Assembly (NCBI GenBank): GCA_036265385.1
Contig: DATAPD010000055.1
Coordinates: 62,001-126,000, forward strand
Source: DATAPD01 sp036265385
Lineage (GTDB): Bacteria; Acidobacteriota; Terriglobia; Terriglobales; Acidobacteriaceae
DNA: 64,000 nucleotides
Direction: 5' to 3'
In this document: piece after piece, positions 16,739 through 25,047 of the stretch
How the letters are laid out: the number at the start of each line of letters is the position of its first letter
How positions within the stretch are numbered: position 1 is the stretch's first letter
The notes under the pieces: model-generated
Databases searched by the model: none
The model's input: only the letters and a program-made list of their open reading frames with translations
What the model was told of the DNA's origin: nothing
Program-made: the position numbers and the translations under genes

Positions 16739-16835
16739 TTGGGACGCGTTTTGCACACAAATCACAAAATTCACCGTTGCTTTCCGTACGCAACCAGAAC
16801 TATTCTGCGGTTCTCTCTGGCTCTCCAAAGATTTC

Positions 16836-17702
16836 ATGGGACGAATTATCGCTGTTGCCAATCAGAAGGGCGGCGTGGGGAAGACTACGACTGCCATCAA
16901 CCTGGCCTCGTCGTTCGCCGCGGCCGAAGTCAATACTTTAATCGTCGATTGCGATCCGCAGTCGAACACTACCAGTGGATTAGGTTTAGCCAAAGATCCT
17001 GAACGCGCGAGCACCTACCATTTATTAATGGGCGCGTCCTCCGGAGAAGAGGCGCTCCAGCGCGCGGAGCTCGAACAGCTCTGGTTGATTCCATCGCATA
17101 AGAATCTTATCGGGGCGAACATCGAGCTGGTGGACCAGGAGCGACGCGAGTTTCGCTTACGGGATGCCCTGGAGCCTCTGCGAGAGCGGTTTCAATTCAT
17201 CGTGCTCGATTGTCCGCCGGCTCTCGACCTGCTCACACTCAACTGTCTCGTCGCTGCCGACACGGTGCTGATTCCGATGCAGGCCGAGTACTTCGCGCTC
17301 GAGGGCATCTCAGAGTTGCTCGACACCATCGATCGCATTCGAGTGAACCTGAATCCGGAGCTTGGACTTGAAGGCGTGGTGCTCACGATGTTCGATGAGC
17401 GGACGAACCTTGCGCAGCAAGTCACGAGCGAGCTGCGAAAGTTCTTTGGCGACAAGCTGTGTGCCACGACGATCCCGCGCAACATCCGATTGGCCGAAGC
17501 ACCCAGCCATGGCAAGCCGGCTCTTCTCTACGACGTGCGATCACGCGGAGCGGAGAGCTACATCCGCTTGGCGAAAGAGATCATGGATCATTACATGAGT
17601 GCCGCGGCCAGTACAGGCGAGGTCGAGGTGATCGCCGAACCCTCTACGGATGCTGCGGCGGAAGGCGTCGCAACAGCCGAGCAGATGGACAAGACTGCGT
17701 AG
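16836..17702 (+). CDS. parA: Chromosome-partitioning ATPase ParA/Soj
   Basis: 288 residues from ATG 16836. The frame continues upstream to 16605 but runs through parS, so the short start is chosen. Deviant Walker A NQKGGVGKTTT at 9-19, LIVDCDPQSNTTSGLG, Walker B-like FIVLDCPPALDLLTLN and the MQAEYFALEGISELLDTI helix are all present. ParA binds DNA non-specifically as an ATP dimer and moves ParB-parS complexes. The C-terminal tail is acidic and alanine-rich. It forms a pair with parB, 188 bp downstream. Confidence 0.95.
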   Translation: MGRIIAVANQKGGVGKTTTAINLASSFAAAEVNTLIVDCDPQSNTTSGLGLAKDPERASTYHLLMGASSGEEALQRAELEQLWLIPSHKNLIGANIELVDQERREFRLRDALEPLRERFQFIVLDCPPALDLLTLNCLVAADTVLIPMQAEYFALEGISELLDTIDRIRVNLNPELGLEGVVLTMFDERTNLAQQVTSELRKFFGDKLCATTIPRNIRLAEAPSHGKPALLYDVRSRGAESYIRLAKEIMDHYMSAAASTGEVEVIAEPSTDAAAEGVATAEQMDKTA

Positions 17703-17890
17703 ATTGATTTCCATCTATGTATTAGATAGACGGCCATCGATGCATAGGATGGCTCGCGCTGCGAGCGATGGGCCGGATCAGGCTGGATGAAACGACCGCA
17801 AAGACCGCTTGGAAGCCAAGCAAGCGCCGAAAATCGGAGAACAGTCCCCGCGAATCTTGCGGGCAGAACTCAAAGGGAGAAGCAGAAACG

Positions 17891-19210
17891 ATGACGACAG
17901 CAGCTGAGAAGGTTGTTGTTCCGGAAAAACGAGAAGGGAATGCGCCCGCAAACCCGGATCGGACTGCAACCGCGCATCCACAGAGTGGGACAACCGGCGG
18001 AGCCGTCGCCAAACCTGCAGCGGAAAAACCACTCGTTGCGACTCCTGCTCCCGAAAAGCGTCGCGCATTAGGACGTGGGCTGGAATCGCTTCTGCCTGGT
18101 GGTCCTCGAATCGTCGGCGGCGCGACAACTCCCGCCTCGTCGGCCCCGCAAGGCCCCGGCATGCCTTCCGTTAGCGCGCGATCGCTGACGGTTCCTCCTT
18201 CTTATATAGCGTCTCCTCAAGTTTCGGCTTCGGCCGCGACTGCGCAAGCACCTGCGACAAATCCAGTGGCCTCGGCAGCTGCAGCGGTGGCCCCGCCTAC
18301 GGAATCAGCACCTGTGTCTGCAGTGGATCTACAAGCAGTCACACTCGACCCCGCACTCGACGAAGAAAAACTAGGCGACCTATCTGCAGCGGCGGCTTCG
18401 AAACGAGGCGAGCGCATGGTGCAGATTGAACCGGCTGCGATCCTTCCGAATCCGTATCAGACACGACTGTTATTTTCCGAAGATGAATTGCGAGAGCTCG
18501 CCGACTCGATCAAAGCGAACGGAATATTGCAGCCGATCCTTGTTCGTCCAGCCGACGAGGAAGGCAAGTACAAGCTGATCGTCGGTGAGCGCCGCTTGCG
18601 CGCGGCACAGATGGTTGGCATGGAGACGATCCCGGCAATTATCCGTCGCGTAAACGATGAAACAGCTGCCGAATTGACGGTCATTGAAAACTTGCAACGT
18701 GACGATCTGCGTTGCATGGAACAAGCCGAGGCGTTCGCGATGCTGAGCCGCGAGTTCAAGCTCACCCAGGAAGAAATCGGGAAAAAAGTCGGCGTTTCGC
18801 GCGAGACGGTGTCGAACTACATGCGCCTGATGAAACTGCCCTTTGAGATACGACAATACTTGCGTGACGGGCAATTGGACTTCAGCCATGCCCGTGAATT
18901 GCTGAACTTGCGCGACACATCTCTGCTCGTGAAAATCGCGGATGAAGCAGTGAAGAAACACATGTCCGTATTGCAACTCGAAGCCCTGATCATGGACACG
19001 AACATGCCGCTGGAGCGGCAGGGAGATCCAGTCCGACGGGGGGCCCGATGGGTTGACCCGAATGTGAAGGAAGCGCAGCGACAACTGCAGGAAAAATTGG
19101 GATTGAAGGTAAAAATCCGCGACCGCCGCGGAAAAGGGAAGATCACGATTGAGTACGCCTCGATCGAAGACTTTGATCGGGTGGTAGAAATGCTGGCGGG
19201 AGGAGAGTAG
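17891..19210 (+). CDS. parB: Chromosome-partitioning protein ParB with extended N terminus
   Basis: 439 residues from ATG 17891 (GGGAG upstream; ATG 17768 is an in-frame alternative). The ParA-interacting motif RRALGRGLESLLP lies at 57-69, unusually far from the start, and is followed by a roughly 100-residue Ala/Pro/Ser linker. The ParB/Srx CTP-binding domain begins near 177 with GERRLRAA at 232-239 and ENLQRDDL. A helix-turn-helix (LTQEEIGKKVGVSRETVSNYMRLMKLP) contacts parS, and a C-terminal dimer domain ends the protein. It should load at the three parS sites upstream of parA. Confidence 0.94.
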   Translation: MTTAAEKVVVPEKREGNAPANPDRTATAHPQSGTTGGAVAKPAAEKPLVATPAPEKRRALGRGLESLLPGGPRIVGGATTPASSAPQGPGMPSVSARSLTVPPSYIASPQVSASAATAQAPATNPVASAAAAVAPPTESAPVSAVDLQAVTLDPALDEEKLGDLSAAAASKRGERMVQIEPAAILPNPYQTRLLFSEDELRELADSIKANGILQPILVRPADEEGKYKLIVGERRLRAAQMVGMETIPAIIRRVNDETAAELTVIENLQRDDLRCMEQAEAFAMLSREFKLTQEEIGKKVGVSRETVSNYMRLMKLPFEIRQYLRDGQLDFSHARELLNLRDTSLLVKIADEAVKKHMSVLQLEALIMDTNMPLERQGDPVRRGARWVDPNVKEAQRQLQEKLGLKVKIRDRRGKGKITIEYASIEDFDRVVEMLAGGE

Positions 19211-19306
19211 CCGGGGTCAATCGTCGAGAGCTGGTTCAGACGCAGGTACCATGGACCATTGCGCTGGCCAGCTCCGCGCGTCGTACGCCCTATCTCCAAT
19301 CCCGAA

Positions 19307-19879
19307 TCAGATTGCCTCGCGTTGCGTGATGCTCTCGTCGGATTGCGATGACCGCTGCTGCGAGCCCGACGATTTCGAAGCCACCGATCGCGAGGGTTTT
19401 CTTGAGCCGCCATCGGAAAGTGAACTGGGCGCGTTCACATTTGCGTTCTCGTGCACGCCGACTCCCAGCCTGTTCACCAGTTCGCCCCCGAGCCATCCTG
19501 TCACGAGCGCCAGCAGTGCACCGGAGGTTGAGAGTGCCAATCCTTTCCGCGTAATGCGCGCAGGCCGTCTGCGGCGAAGCAGCCAATTCGCCCCAAACAG
19601 GCCGGTGACGACCAGGTTGCCGACTCCGTGCAGCAGGCCAATTTTTTTGGCCCGCGTGTTCTGTGGGATATCCCACCAGTCAATCGCGCCCGGAACAGCC
19701 GCTCCCAGTCCGGTGAGCAACCCGGCACTGTGCATGTAGTACGCTCCGCGCGCAAGTCTCCGGTCGCGCCTTGCCGCGCTGATCACATCGCAGGTTGCGG
19801 CGGTGGCCAGCAGTCCCAGCGGCAGAACAATCATCATTTGATGTATGGGATGTCCAAGGAATTCAGCTCTGCTCTTCAT
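19307..19879 (-). CDS. DUF2231 family membrane protein
   Basis: 190 residues from ATG 19879 (AAAGGGA upstream). DUF2231 features: GHPIHQMMIVLPLGLLATA at the start, then a second helix around GLLTGLGAAVPGAIDWWDIP and two more (LHGVGNLVVTGLFGANWLL and LALSTSGALLALVTGWLGGELV). The C-terminal 45 residues form a serine-rich hydrophilic tail. Conserved histidines suggest metal or haem binding in some relatives, which is not shown here. Convergent with parB. Confidence 0.85.
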   Translation of the reverse strand: MKSRAEFLGHPIHQMMIVLPLGLLATAATCDVISAARRDRRLARGAYYMHSAGLLTGLGAAVPGAIDWWDIPQNTRAKKIGLLHGVGNLVVTGLFGANWLLRRRRPARITRKGLALSTSGALLALVTGWLGGELVNRLGVGVHENANVNAPSSLSDGGSRKPSRSVASKSSGSQQRSSQSDESITQREAI

Positions 19880-20057
19880 AAGTCCCTTTCTACCAATCAA
19901 GGCTTAGATTCGTTTTTCCGCGCGAAGGTGTCCCGCTGAAAACACACTTGTTTCTCCGATTCCACTCTGAATGAGTGCTCTTGCGAGATCTCGGCCAGCT
20001 CTCGAAACGCGCCCCGGCCTGCACACTGCCATCATGCGAAAGGGCTAAACTAGCGGT

Positions 20058-20990
20058 ATGAACGGTCCGAACCCTTCATCTCAGCACGATGCTTCTCACG
20101 AGCCGTGGCCAAATCTTTCTTATCCTGATTTCGCCGACACTCAGCACCTCTTGCATATGGGGTTACAGGCCGTGGGCAAGTTGAAGCTGAGAAAACCGTT
20201 TGAACCACAGTGGGCCGAAGTCCCTCTTTGGCTGAGCAGCCGAGGATTCACCACCGGGCCCATTCACTCTCGTCGCGGAGCGTACGAGATCGCAATCGAT
20301 TTGATCTCTCACCAGCTCGGCTGCGCCACCAGTTGGGACGTTTCGGAACGTTTTCCCCTCACCTCCATATCGGTCGCCGAGTTCGTTGAGAAATTGCTCA
20401 GTCTCTTACGCAAAGCCGGGATCGACACTTCGATCAATATGAAGCCCCAGGAAGTCGCCAATACTGTTCCTTTCGACCGCGACACGGCAGTTCGTGCCTA
20501 CGACCCGCAAATGGTGAATGCCTGGTGGCGAATCCTTCTTAGTACGCATCGCGTGATGCAGCGATTTCACGGACGCTTCAACGGCAAGACTCAGCCCATC
20601 GGACTGATGTGGGGGACGCTCGACATCCGCGACGTGCGCTACAGCGGCAAGCCCGCTTCGCCCGGCGACAAAGCCGATTACATTCGGCGGAATGCCATGA
20701 ACGAGGAACTGATCGAGGTGGGATGGTGGTCCGGCAGCACTGCTTATCCAAAACCCGCGTTCTATTCCTTCACTTATCCGCAGCCGCAGGGAATAGAAAA
20801 AGCAAATGTCAGCCCCGCCAGCTCGCGATGGGACTCCACCCTCGGTGAATTCATCCTGGATTACGACGATCTCCGTAAATCGAGAAACCCGGATGAGGAT
20901 CTGCTGTCGTTTTTCGAGTCAACGTATCAAGCTGGCGCGGAGAGGGCAGGCTGGGATCCATCGCTCGTAGGAAGCGGCAAGCCCGAGTAG
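20058..20990 (+). CDS. DUF5996 family protein
   Basis: 310 residues, cytoplasmic. Typical family segments: WPNLSYPDFADTQHLLHMGLQAVGKLKL at the start, PLWLSSRGFTTGPI, DLISHQLGCATSWD, MQRFHGRFNGKTQPIGLMWGTLDIRDVRY in the middle and EELIEVGWWSGSTAYPKPAFYSFTYPQP towards the end. The biochemical role of this family is not established as far as I know. No signal peptide. Site S9 follows within 10 bp of the stop, although read in the opposite direction. Confidence 0.85.
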   Translation: MNGPNPSSQHDASHEPWPNLSYPDFADTQHLLHMGLQAVGKLKLRKPFEPQWAEVPLWLSSRGFTTGPIHSRRGAYEIAIDLISHQLGCATSWDVSERFPLTSISVAEFVEKLLSLLRKAGIDTSINMKPQEVANTVPFDRDTAVRAYDPQMVNAWWRILLSTHRVMQRFHGRFNGKTQPIGLMWGTLDIRDVRYSGKPASPGDKADYIRRNAMNEELIEVGWWSGSTAYPKPAFYSFTYPQPQGIEKANVSPASSRWDSTLGEFILDYDDLRKSRNPDEDLLSFFESTYQAGAERAGWDPSLVGSGKPE

Positions 20991-20999
20991 CCAGCGATA

Positions 21000-21052
21000 C
21001 TATGCTCGCCTCATTCAGCAAGCTAAGCTGGAATGGCGATGTTAAGCCAATT
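21000..21052 (-). repeat. attC-like site S9
   Basis: Minus-strand reading gives ATTGGCTTAACATCGCCATT at 21052-21033, the closest match here to an RYYYAAC box plus spacer. It is followed by CCAGC and a complementary GCTGAAT. It abuts the stop codon of the ExbD-like gene. Confidence 0.55.
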
Positions 21053-21429
21053 TAGTGGGGCGGTGACTCCCGCTGTCGAACTACAAATGCGATTTTCTCA
21101 ACCCTAGCTGTGCGTACCCTCTCTAACACTTCAAGAACACTGCCGTATTTGGCTCTTGCATCTGCACTGATGTAGACCTTGGGTTCTGCTCCTTTCCGTA
21201 AACCTTCATCAATTGCAGAGGGCAAGTCGCTAAGACTGACTCGACCTTCACCCAACCAAATTTTGCCATCCCGTGCAACCGCCACCCAAAGAGCATCTTC
21301 GCGAAGCGCTTTGTTCAAATCACGCGCGTGCGATGCCTTCGCCAAATCCACCGGTGCATGTCTTGCATCTCCAGGACTATCCATGACAATCGATGCGGGA
21401 AGTAAGAACATTGCGATTAAAGCAAACAT
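21052..21429 (-). CDS. ExbD/TolR-like protein, orphan
   Basis: 125 residues. One N-terminal hydrophobic segment (MFALIAMFLLPASIVMD) and a periplasmic domain with VYISADARAKYGSVLEVLERVRTARVEKIAFVV, the hallmark of ExbD/TolR proteins that use the proton motive force with ExbB/TolQ. The conserved Asp usually found in the ExbD transmembrane helix is not present in this short helix. No exbB, tonB or tolA lies nearby. Possibly a non-energising variant or a remnant. It is flanked by attC-like sites in cassette polarity. Confidence 0.75.
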   Translation of the reverse strand: MFALIAMFLLPASIVMDSPGDARHAPVDLAKASHARDLNKALREDALWVAVARDGKIWLGEGRVSLSDLPSAIDEGLRKGAEPKVYISADARAKYGSVLEVLERVRTARVEKIAFVVRQRESPPH

Positions 21430-21533
21430 GATTCCTGCGAAACCGGGTCCAATCTAGAGATGAGTTTCGCAGATCGGCGAGGAGGTTTCCGCACAGAGTA
21501 ATGTCACGCCAATGCCCATAGGGGAACAAGTAA

Positions 21534-21565
21534 CTGTTGTTATCAGGCGATTACACTCCTTGACC
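21534..21565 (-). repeat. attC-like site S10 (right arm)
   Basis: Plus strand shows CTGTTGTTATCAGGCGATTA then CACTCCTTGACC, the reverse complement of the family right arm. No clear second arm. Confidence 0.5.
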
Positions 21566-21751
21566 TTCGGGCAGCCCTAAGACCGCCCCAGTCCCGGCGC
21601 ACAGGACGATCGTCCGCATCCTGCAAAGCTCGATGCCTCATAGTCGCAGCTTTTGATTGCAACAGTAGCGAACGCTGGCGCATCGTATTTTACCTACGCA
21701 TCCTTCCGCCAATATGGCCCGACGGTCTCTTGCGCAGAGAAATGGGGCCGG

Positions 21752-21979
21752 ATGCCTGATCCAGACATTCTTTCACCCACAGTGATCGACAAGGCTCGAA
21801 CAACAATCCTGCGCGCACAAGCGACTATCAGACGTTGCCGCGAACTGCTTCGAGTTTCGAGAGAAGTGCAGGCAGATAGAGACGATAGGGAACGATGCAA
21901 GGCCCTCCTACGGGCTCGAAAAGCCGAGATCATCAATCTCTGTGATCACTACAGCGTGGATCTACAAACTCTGAGTTAA
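21752..21979 (+). CDS. Hypothetical helical protein
   Basis: 75 residues from ATG 21752; the frame reaches back to 21653. The sequence is almost wholly helical and charged (IDKARTTILRAQATIRRCRELLRVSREVQADRDDRERCKALLRARKAEII), which suggests a coiled coil or helical bundle. No family recognised. Its last 4 bp overlap the end of the convergent 21976-22194 frame, so both being real is not certain. Confidence 0.45.
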   Translation: MPDPDILSPTVIDKARTTILRAQATIRRCRELLRVSREVQADRDDRERCKALLRARKAEIINLCDHYSVDLQTLS

Positions 21980-22194
21980 CGAACAACGCCCCCCGCGATT
22001 GGCAAAGCTAGACGAGCATCAGCCATGGACATCTTGAGCGCCATCTGGCTTTCCAACTCGTCGTAGCGTTGCATCAAAACACACGCTTGCAATACTAACC
22101 TTTGCGCCCGTTGCCTCGATTGTTGCGCGAATTCGCGTGCGCTTTGCGCTCGTTCTCGAGTAGAACGAATGAGGCTGCTCAAATCGGCCTTCAT
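21976..22194 (-). CDS. Hypothetical helical protein
   Basis: 72 residues. Highly helical and arginine/glutamine-rich (LIRSTRERAQSAREFAQQSRQRAQRLVLQACVLMQRYDELESQMALKM), so a short coiled coil is likely. The 3' end converges on the 21752-21979 frame. It lies between sites S10 and S11. Function unknown. Confidence 0.45.
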   Translation of the reverse strand: MKADLSSLIRSTRERAQSAREFAQQSRQRAQRLVLQACVLMQRYDELESQMALKMSMADARLALPIAGGVVR

Positions 22195-22247
22195 AAGGTC
22201 CGAAAAGATGCTAGAGCTATAGAAAGGTTGCCAAGCGATAAGATGCC

Positions 22248-22280
22248 GATGCTGAAATCAAGCGCTATCACTCATTGTCG
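22248..22280 (-). repeat. attC-like site S11 (right arm)
   Basis: Plus strand GATGCTGAAATCAAGCGC then TATCACTCATTGTCG, the reverse complement of a family right arm (CAATGAGTGATAGCGC). It lies downstream of the metallothionein gene in that gene's direction. Confidence 0.5.
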
Positions 22281-22425
22281 CGGGCATTTGATTCTGACAG
22301 CTCAGTGAAGGAAATGGGGACCGACCACCAACCATCGTTGCGGTAAATCTCCTCCGTGCAGGCTTGAATAGCCACCGTGCACCGAACATTGAACTGTCAT
22401 CTCATTATCAAACCGCACTTCGCTG

Positions 22426-22611
22426 TTACGCGGCGCGGCTCGCTCGACACTCCGGGTGATTGCATCCGCATCCACCTGTAGCGGTGGCGCCTTTCCCCGC
22501 TTCGCCTCGGGTAGCGGTAGCGCAAGACTCGCTGCAATACTCCCCTTCAGTCGCGGGACAACTGCAATTCGGATGGGCGCATTTATTCTGCTGAGAGCTG
22601 CTGGTGGGCAT
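22426..22611 (-). CDS. Metallothionein-like metal-binding protein
   Basis: 61 residues from ATG 22611, which has an excellent GGAGG seven bases upstream. Cysteine/histidine pattern CAHPNCSCP, YCSESC and GCGCNHPECRA (nine Cys plus His) matches bacterial metallothioneins of the SmtA/BmtA type, which bind Zn, Cd or Cu through thiolate clusters in the cytoplasm. No membrane segment. A longer overlapping frame (22302-22763) is rejected in favour of this one. It lies between sites S11 and S12 and so may be cassette cargo for metal stress. Confidence 0.88.
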   Translation of the reverse strand: MPTSSSQQNKCAHPNCSCPATEGEYCSESCATATRGEAGKGATATGGCGCNHPECRASRAA

Positions 22612-22815
22612 AATCTTTCCTCCGGGCTCTCTGATGCAAAACGGATACAAATCGTCTGCTCTGCAATATGCTTCAGCCAATAATCTGGAGCCGGATTGAA
22701 GGTGTAAGAGATGTTGTGTTGCTGTTTGTCGCCATTCTGACAGTCTTTATTATTGATGACCACCCCTCTGTCAGCTTTTCATCCGGAACAAATACGTAGC
22801 TGAGCGCCAAAATGA

Positions 22816-22847
22816 GGGTCAATGAGTGTAATGGGATCTAACGTCAG
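22816..22847 (+). repeat. attC-like site S12 (right arm)
   Basis: GGGTCAATGAGTGTAATG then GGATCTAACGTCAG. Close match to the family right arm. The rest of the 22612-22923 gap contains no gene. Confidence 0.5.
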
Positions 22848-22923
22848 CCACAACCCGAGTTGGGACTTTCTCCCGGATAATGGCTGCGAATAGAATTGCT
22901 TTGTCACTGCAAGGATTTAGCGA

Positions 22924-23661
22924 ATGGCTTTGACCCAAATCGAGCGGCTTGACACAGTGGCGCAATCAAAGGTGACCACCTCAGTCATTTCCTATGCCCG
23001 CATCACTTTATTGATTTTGACCCCTCTCTTTGTTGTGCTTGCTGTTAACAGCGTGGCTCCATTTCTGGAAACACTACTCGTTGCTCTTATCTCTGCTGGA
23101 GGCTTGGTCACCTCTTTTGTCTTATGGCTGAATTGGCGATTCAAGGTTTATGCATTGTCTCTGTGGTGCTTCTTATTCGTAATCCGTAATGCCATCTCGA
23201 ATGGTCACCCACATTCGCATACTGTGCTCGAATGGATTGGAGAGCATAGCTTTAGCCTGTTATTTTTCTATTATGGTTGTGCACTTTGGCTAAAGGCCAG
23301 AGGCTACGCTCGAGCAAACCAGAGCAGCTTTCGCGAAGAACGAGAGAAAATTGAAAAATGGATGGACGAGAAGAGTGCCATCGCCCACGTCGAGTTCCCA
23401 ACGGGAAGCTTCTGGACGGGATATTGGACGTACTACATTTTTAATCCTGAAGATTGTTGGGTCGTGGCCCGATACAAACGTGGAGGCAAGAAACTGGCAA
23501 GCTGTCGCGTTTACGAATTGAAGGATGTCAGGTTCGCACGACTATCATCGGGAAAGTGGCGAATAGACATTGTTCCGCAAAGCGGTAAGAAAAAGTCTTT
23601 CGTTGAAGTCGATCTTCCAGTGCCCTTCACCAGTCAGCCGACACTAACCCAAACTGCTTGA
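22924..23661 (+). CDS. Hypothetical membrane protein with cytoplasmic C-terminal domain
   Basis: 245 residues. Four hydrophobic segments in the first half (ITLLILTPLFVVLAV, TLLVALISAGGLVTSFVLWL, YALSLWCFLFVI and SLLFFYYGCALWL) are followed by a soluble domain of about 110 residues with EEREKIEKWMDEK, GSFWTGYWTYYIFNPEDCWVVARY and WRIDIVPQSGKKKSFVEVDL. No recognised family. Site S13 follows 20 bp after its stop. Confidence 0.65.
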   Translation: MALTQIERLDTVAQSKVTTSVISYARITLLILTPLFVVLAVNSVAPFLETLLVALISAGGLVTSFVLWLNWRFKVYALSLWCFLFVIRNAISNGHPHSHTVLEWIGEHSFSLLFFYYGCALWLKARGYARANQSSFREEREKIEKWMDEKSAIAHVEFPTGSFWTGYWTYYIFNPEDCWVVARYKRGGKKLASCRVYELKDVRFARLSSGKWRIDIVPQSGKKKSFVEVDLPVPFTSQPTLTQTA

Positions 23662-23680
23662 ATGCCAATATGTGAGCGCC

Positions 23681-23760
23681 CTGCCGTTAATAATCGATTT
23701 CACCCACTGACCTCGGACCTTTGAGGTCCTCCGTAACACTTGACGCCCCTCTTCTTCAGT
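23681..23760 (+). repeat. attC-like site S13
   Basis: Left arm 23681-23712 (GCCGTTAATAATCGATTTCA then CCCACTGACC), then hairpin GGACCT ttg AGGTCC at 23715-23729. A degenerate right part (CGTAACACTTGACGCCC) follows. Confidence 0.45.
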
Positions 23761-23782
23761 TCCGACTCCAGTTCAGCGTCCC

Positions 23783-24208
23783 CTACGTGGTACTGTTGAT
23801 CTCGATCTGTTTTACTTGGCCTTTCCCAAACACGATTGCGCTTCTGTCAGCGGTTCGAGAGACATATTCAATCTCTGAATAGGGAATCGTTCGAGTCGGC
23901 CGCCAAATGTGTTTTGCTGTGAGCCCGTGATCATCGAGAACAATTGTGGTGGGCCACATCCAGAGTACGGATAACCCCCACACGATGCCGATTGCGATAG
24001 TCAAGGAACCCGCACCCTGTCGCCACCCACCGATCACAACAGAGATAGCCAACAAGATGGAGATGAAGCACAGGAGCGTCAGGCCGGATGCAGGAAACGC
24101 AACCACGCCGTTCTTGCGCTTTGCGCGTGCAGTCTCGGCGTGAATGCCGAGCCACCGAATCAAGATTGGCGCTACGGAGAGCGCCACCCAGTAGGGTTCA
24201 AATGCCAT
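23783..24208 (-). CDS. Hypothetical PH-like membrane protein
   Basis: 141 residues. Membrane segments around VALSVAPILIRWLGI, LTLLCFISILLAISVVIGG and LTIAIGIVWGLSVLWMW are followed by a short soluble domain (TIVLDDHGLTAKHIWRPTRTIPYSEIEYVSRTADRSAIVFGKGQ). The VLDDHGLTAK...IPYSEIEYV pattern resembles small PH-like domains of bacterial membrane proteins (inference). Reads into site S13. Confidence 0.65.
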   Translation of the reverse strand: MAFEPYWVALSVAPILIRWLGIHAETARAKRKNGVVAFPASGLTLLCFISILLAISVVIGGWRQGAGSLTIAIGIVWGLSVLWMWPTTIVLDDHGLTAKHIWRPTRTIPYSEIEYVSRTADRSAIVFGKGQVKQIEINSTT

Positions 24209-24260
24209 TGTCTGGCGCAGAGTTTACACGCAGAATACACCTTGTAAGAGAGCTATTTGA

Positions 24261-24340
24261 ACGTTAACAGGCGATTGAACACTAGCTTGCGCGCATTTTT
24301 ATTGAAGACTAGCGCTATGAGTAATGCAGCCCTAAGCGTT
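24261..24340 (-). repeat. attC-like site S14, both arms
   Basis: Minus strand: left arm 24340-24309 with GCATTACTCATAGCGCTAG, right arm 24285-24261 with CTAGTGTTCAATCGCCTG and GTTAACG. CTAG closes the loop. It overlaps the cupin gene's stop by a few bases. Confidence 0.55.
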
Positions 24341-24913
24341 AGTGTCCACAAGCGGCGCACCAGGACACGACTCGGGCGAGCCGGGCCAATTCGAGCCACG
24401 GTATTTCCCTAAGATGCGCCCTATAAAAAGAATGACGGGGAAAAGAATCCGCTGAAGGGCTGGAGGCGGGACCGCAAGCGCCTGTGTGTCCCGATGGCGC
24501 CAGAGCACGTGCGCGAGATAGAAGAGTGGTGGCCGGCCGTTGGGGCTGGCGTTGAGAACGGCAAACAGTGCCTGCAGGAAGCGATCGAGGTCGACCGCTG
24601 GAATTACGTGGCCGCTAAACTCCAACAGATCGTCGCCCGCGTTCCACCAGTGATGACGAACGCCTGCGGGCAAGACTACAGTGCCTCCTTTTTGCACGAC
24701 GATCTTTTCCCCTCCGACTCGAGCGCCGAGAGTTCCCGCTTTCACAATGCCCTCCTCCCGTTCACGAACGTGCACGTGCAAAGGCGGGCCGGCCGCTTTA
24801 GGAGGCAGCGTGCCATCGAGGTATAGGACGATTCGTCCCTCCGGGTCACGCCTGCGGTGCATCCGCAAGATCTCTCCGTTATGGCGGTTCTCCAAAGTCA
24901 GAAAATCATCCAC
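24332..24913 (-). CDS. Cupin-domain protein
   Basis: 193 residues. Cupin motif 1 (PPLHVHVREREEGIVKAGTLGARVGG) includes H-x-H and a Glu further on; motif 2 is PAGVRHHWWNAGDD. The C-terminal half (FLQALFAVLNASPNGRPPLFYLAHVLWRHRDTQAL, then a hydrophobic stretch ILFPVILFIGRILG) is not part of the cupin fold and may touch the membrane. Metal-dependent enzyme or sensor, substrate unknown. Site S14 follows directly. Confidence 0.8.
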   Translation of the reverse strand: MDDFLTLENRHNGEILRMHRRRDPEGRIVLYLDGTLPPKAAGPPLHVHVREREEGIVKAGTLGARVGGEKIVVQKGGTVVLPAGVRHHWWNAGDDLLEFSGHVIPAVDLDRFLQALFAVLNASPNGRPPLFYLAHVLWRHRDTQALAVPPPALQRILFPVILFIGRILGKYRGSNWPGSPESCPGAPLVDTNA

Positions 24914-24960
24914 GATTCCATCCCCATGTTTCGGGTTTCGAGCCGAAGTACTACTTGGTT

Positions 24961-25001
24961 TGGTGAAACGGGTTGTGAGTGTAATGGCGATTTTTCACCA
25001 G
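24961..25001 (-). repeat. attC-like site S15 (left arm) with outer inverted repeat
   Basis: Minus strand AAAAATCGCCATTACACTCA at 24997-24978. The site is bounded by TGGTGAAA (24961-24968) and TTTCACCA (24993-25000), an 8-bp perfect inverted repeat on the plus strand. Confidence 0.5.
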
Positions 25002-25047
25002 TTTACTTACGCCGCGATGAAGCAGATGCGGCGCACTTCATGCCGCT

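Noticed and set aside
16605..16835. 77-residue N-terminal extension of parA
   Set aside because: The extension would translate a parS site and lies upstream of the universal ParA start MGRIIAVANQKGG.
22302..22763. 153-residue minus-strand frame
   Set aside because: It overlaps the metallothionein gene in another frame, has no ribosome binding site and shows no fold-like pattern, whereas the 61-residue frame has a strong site and a clear cysteine pattern.
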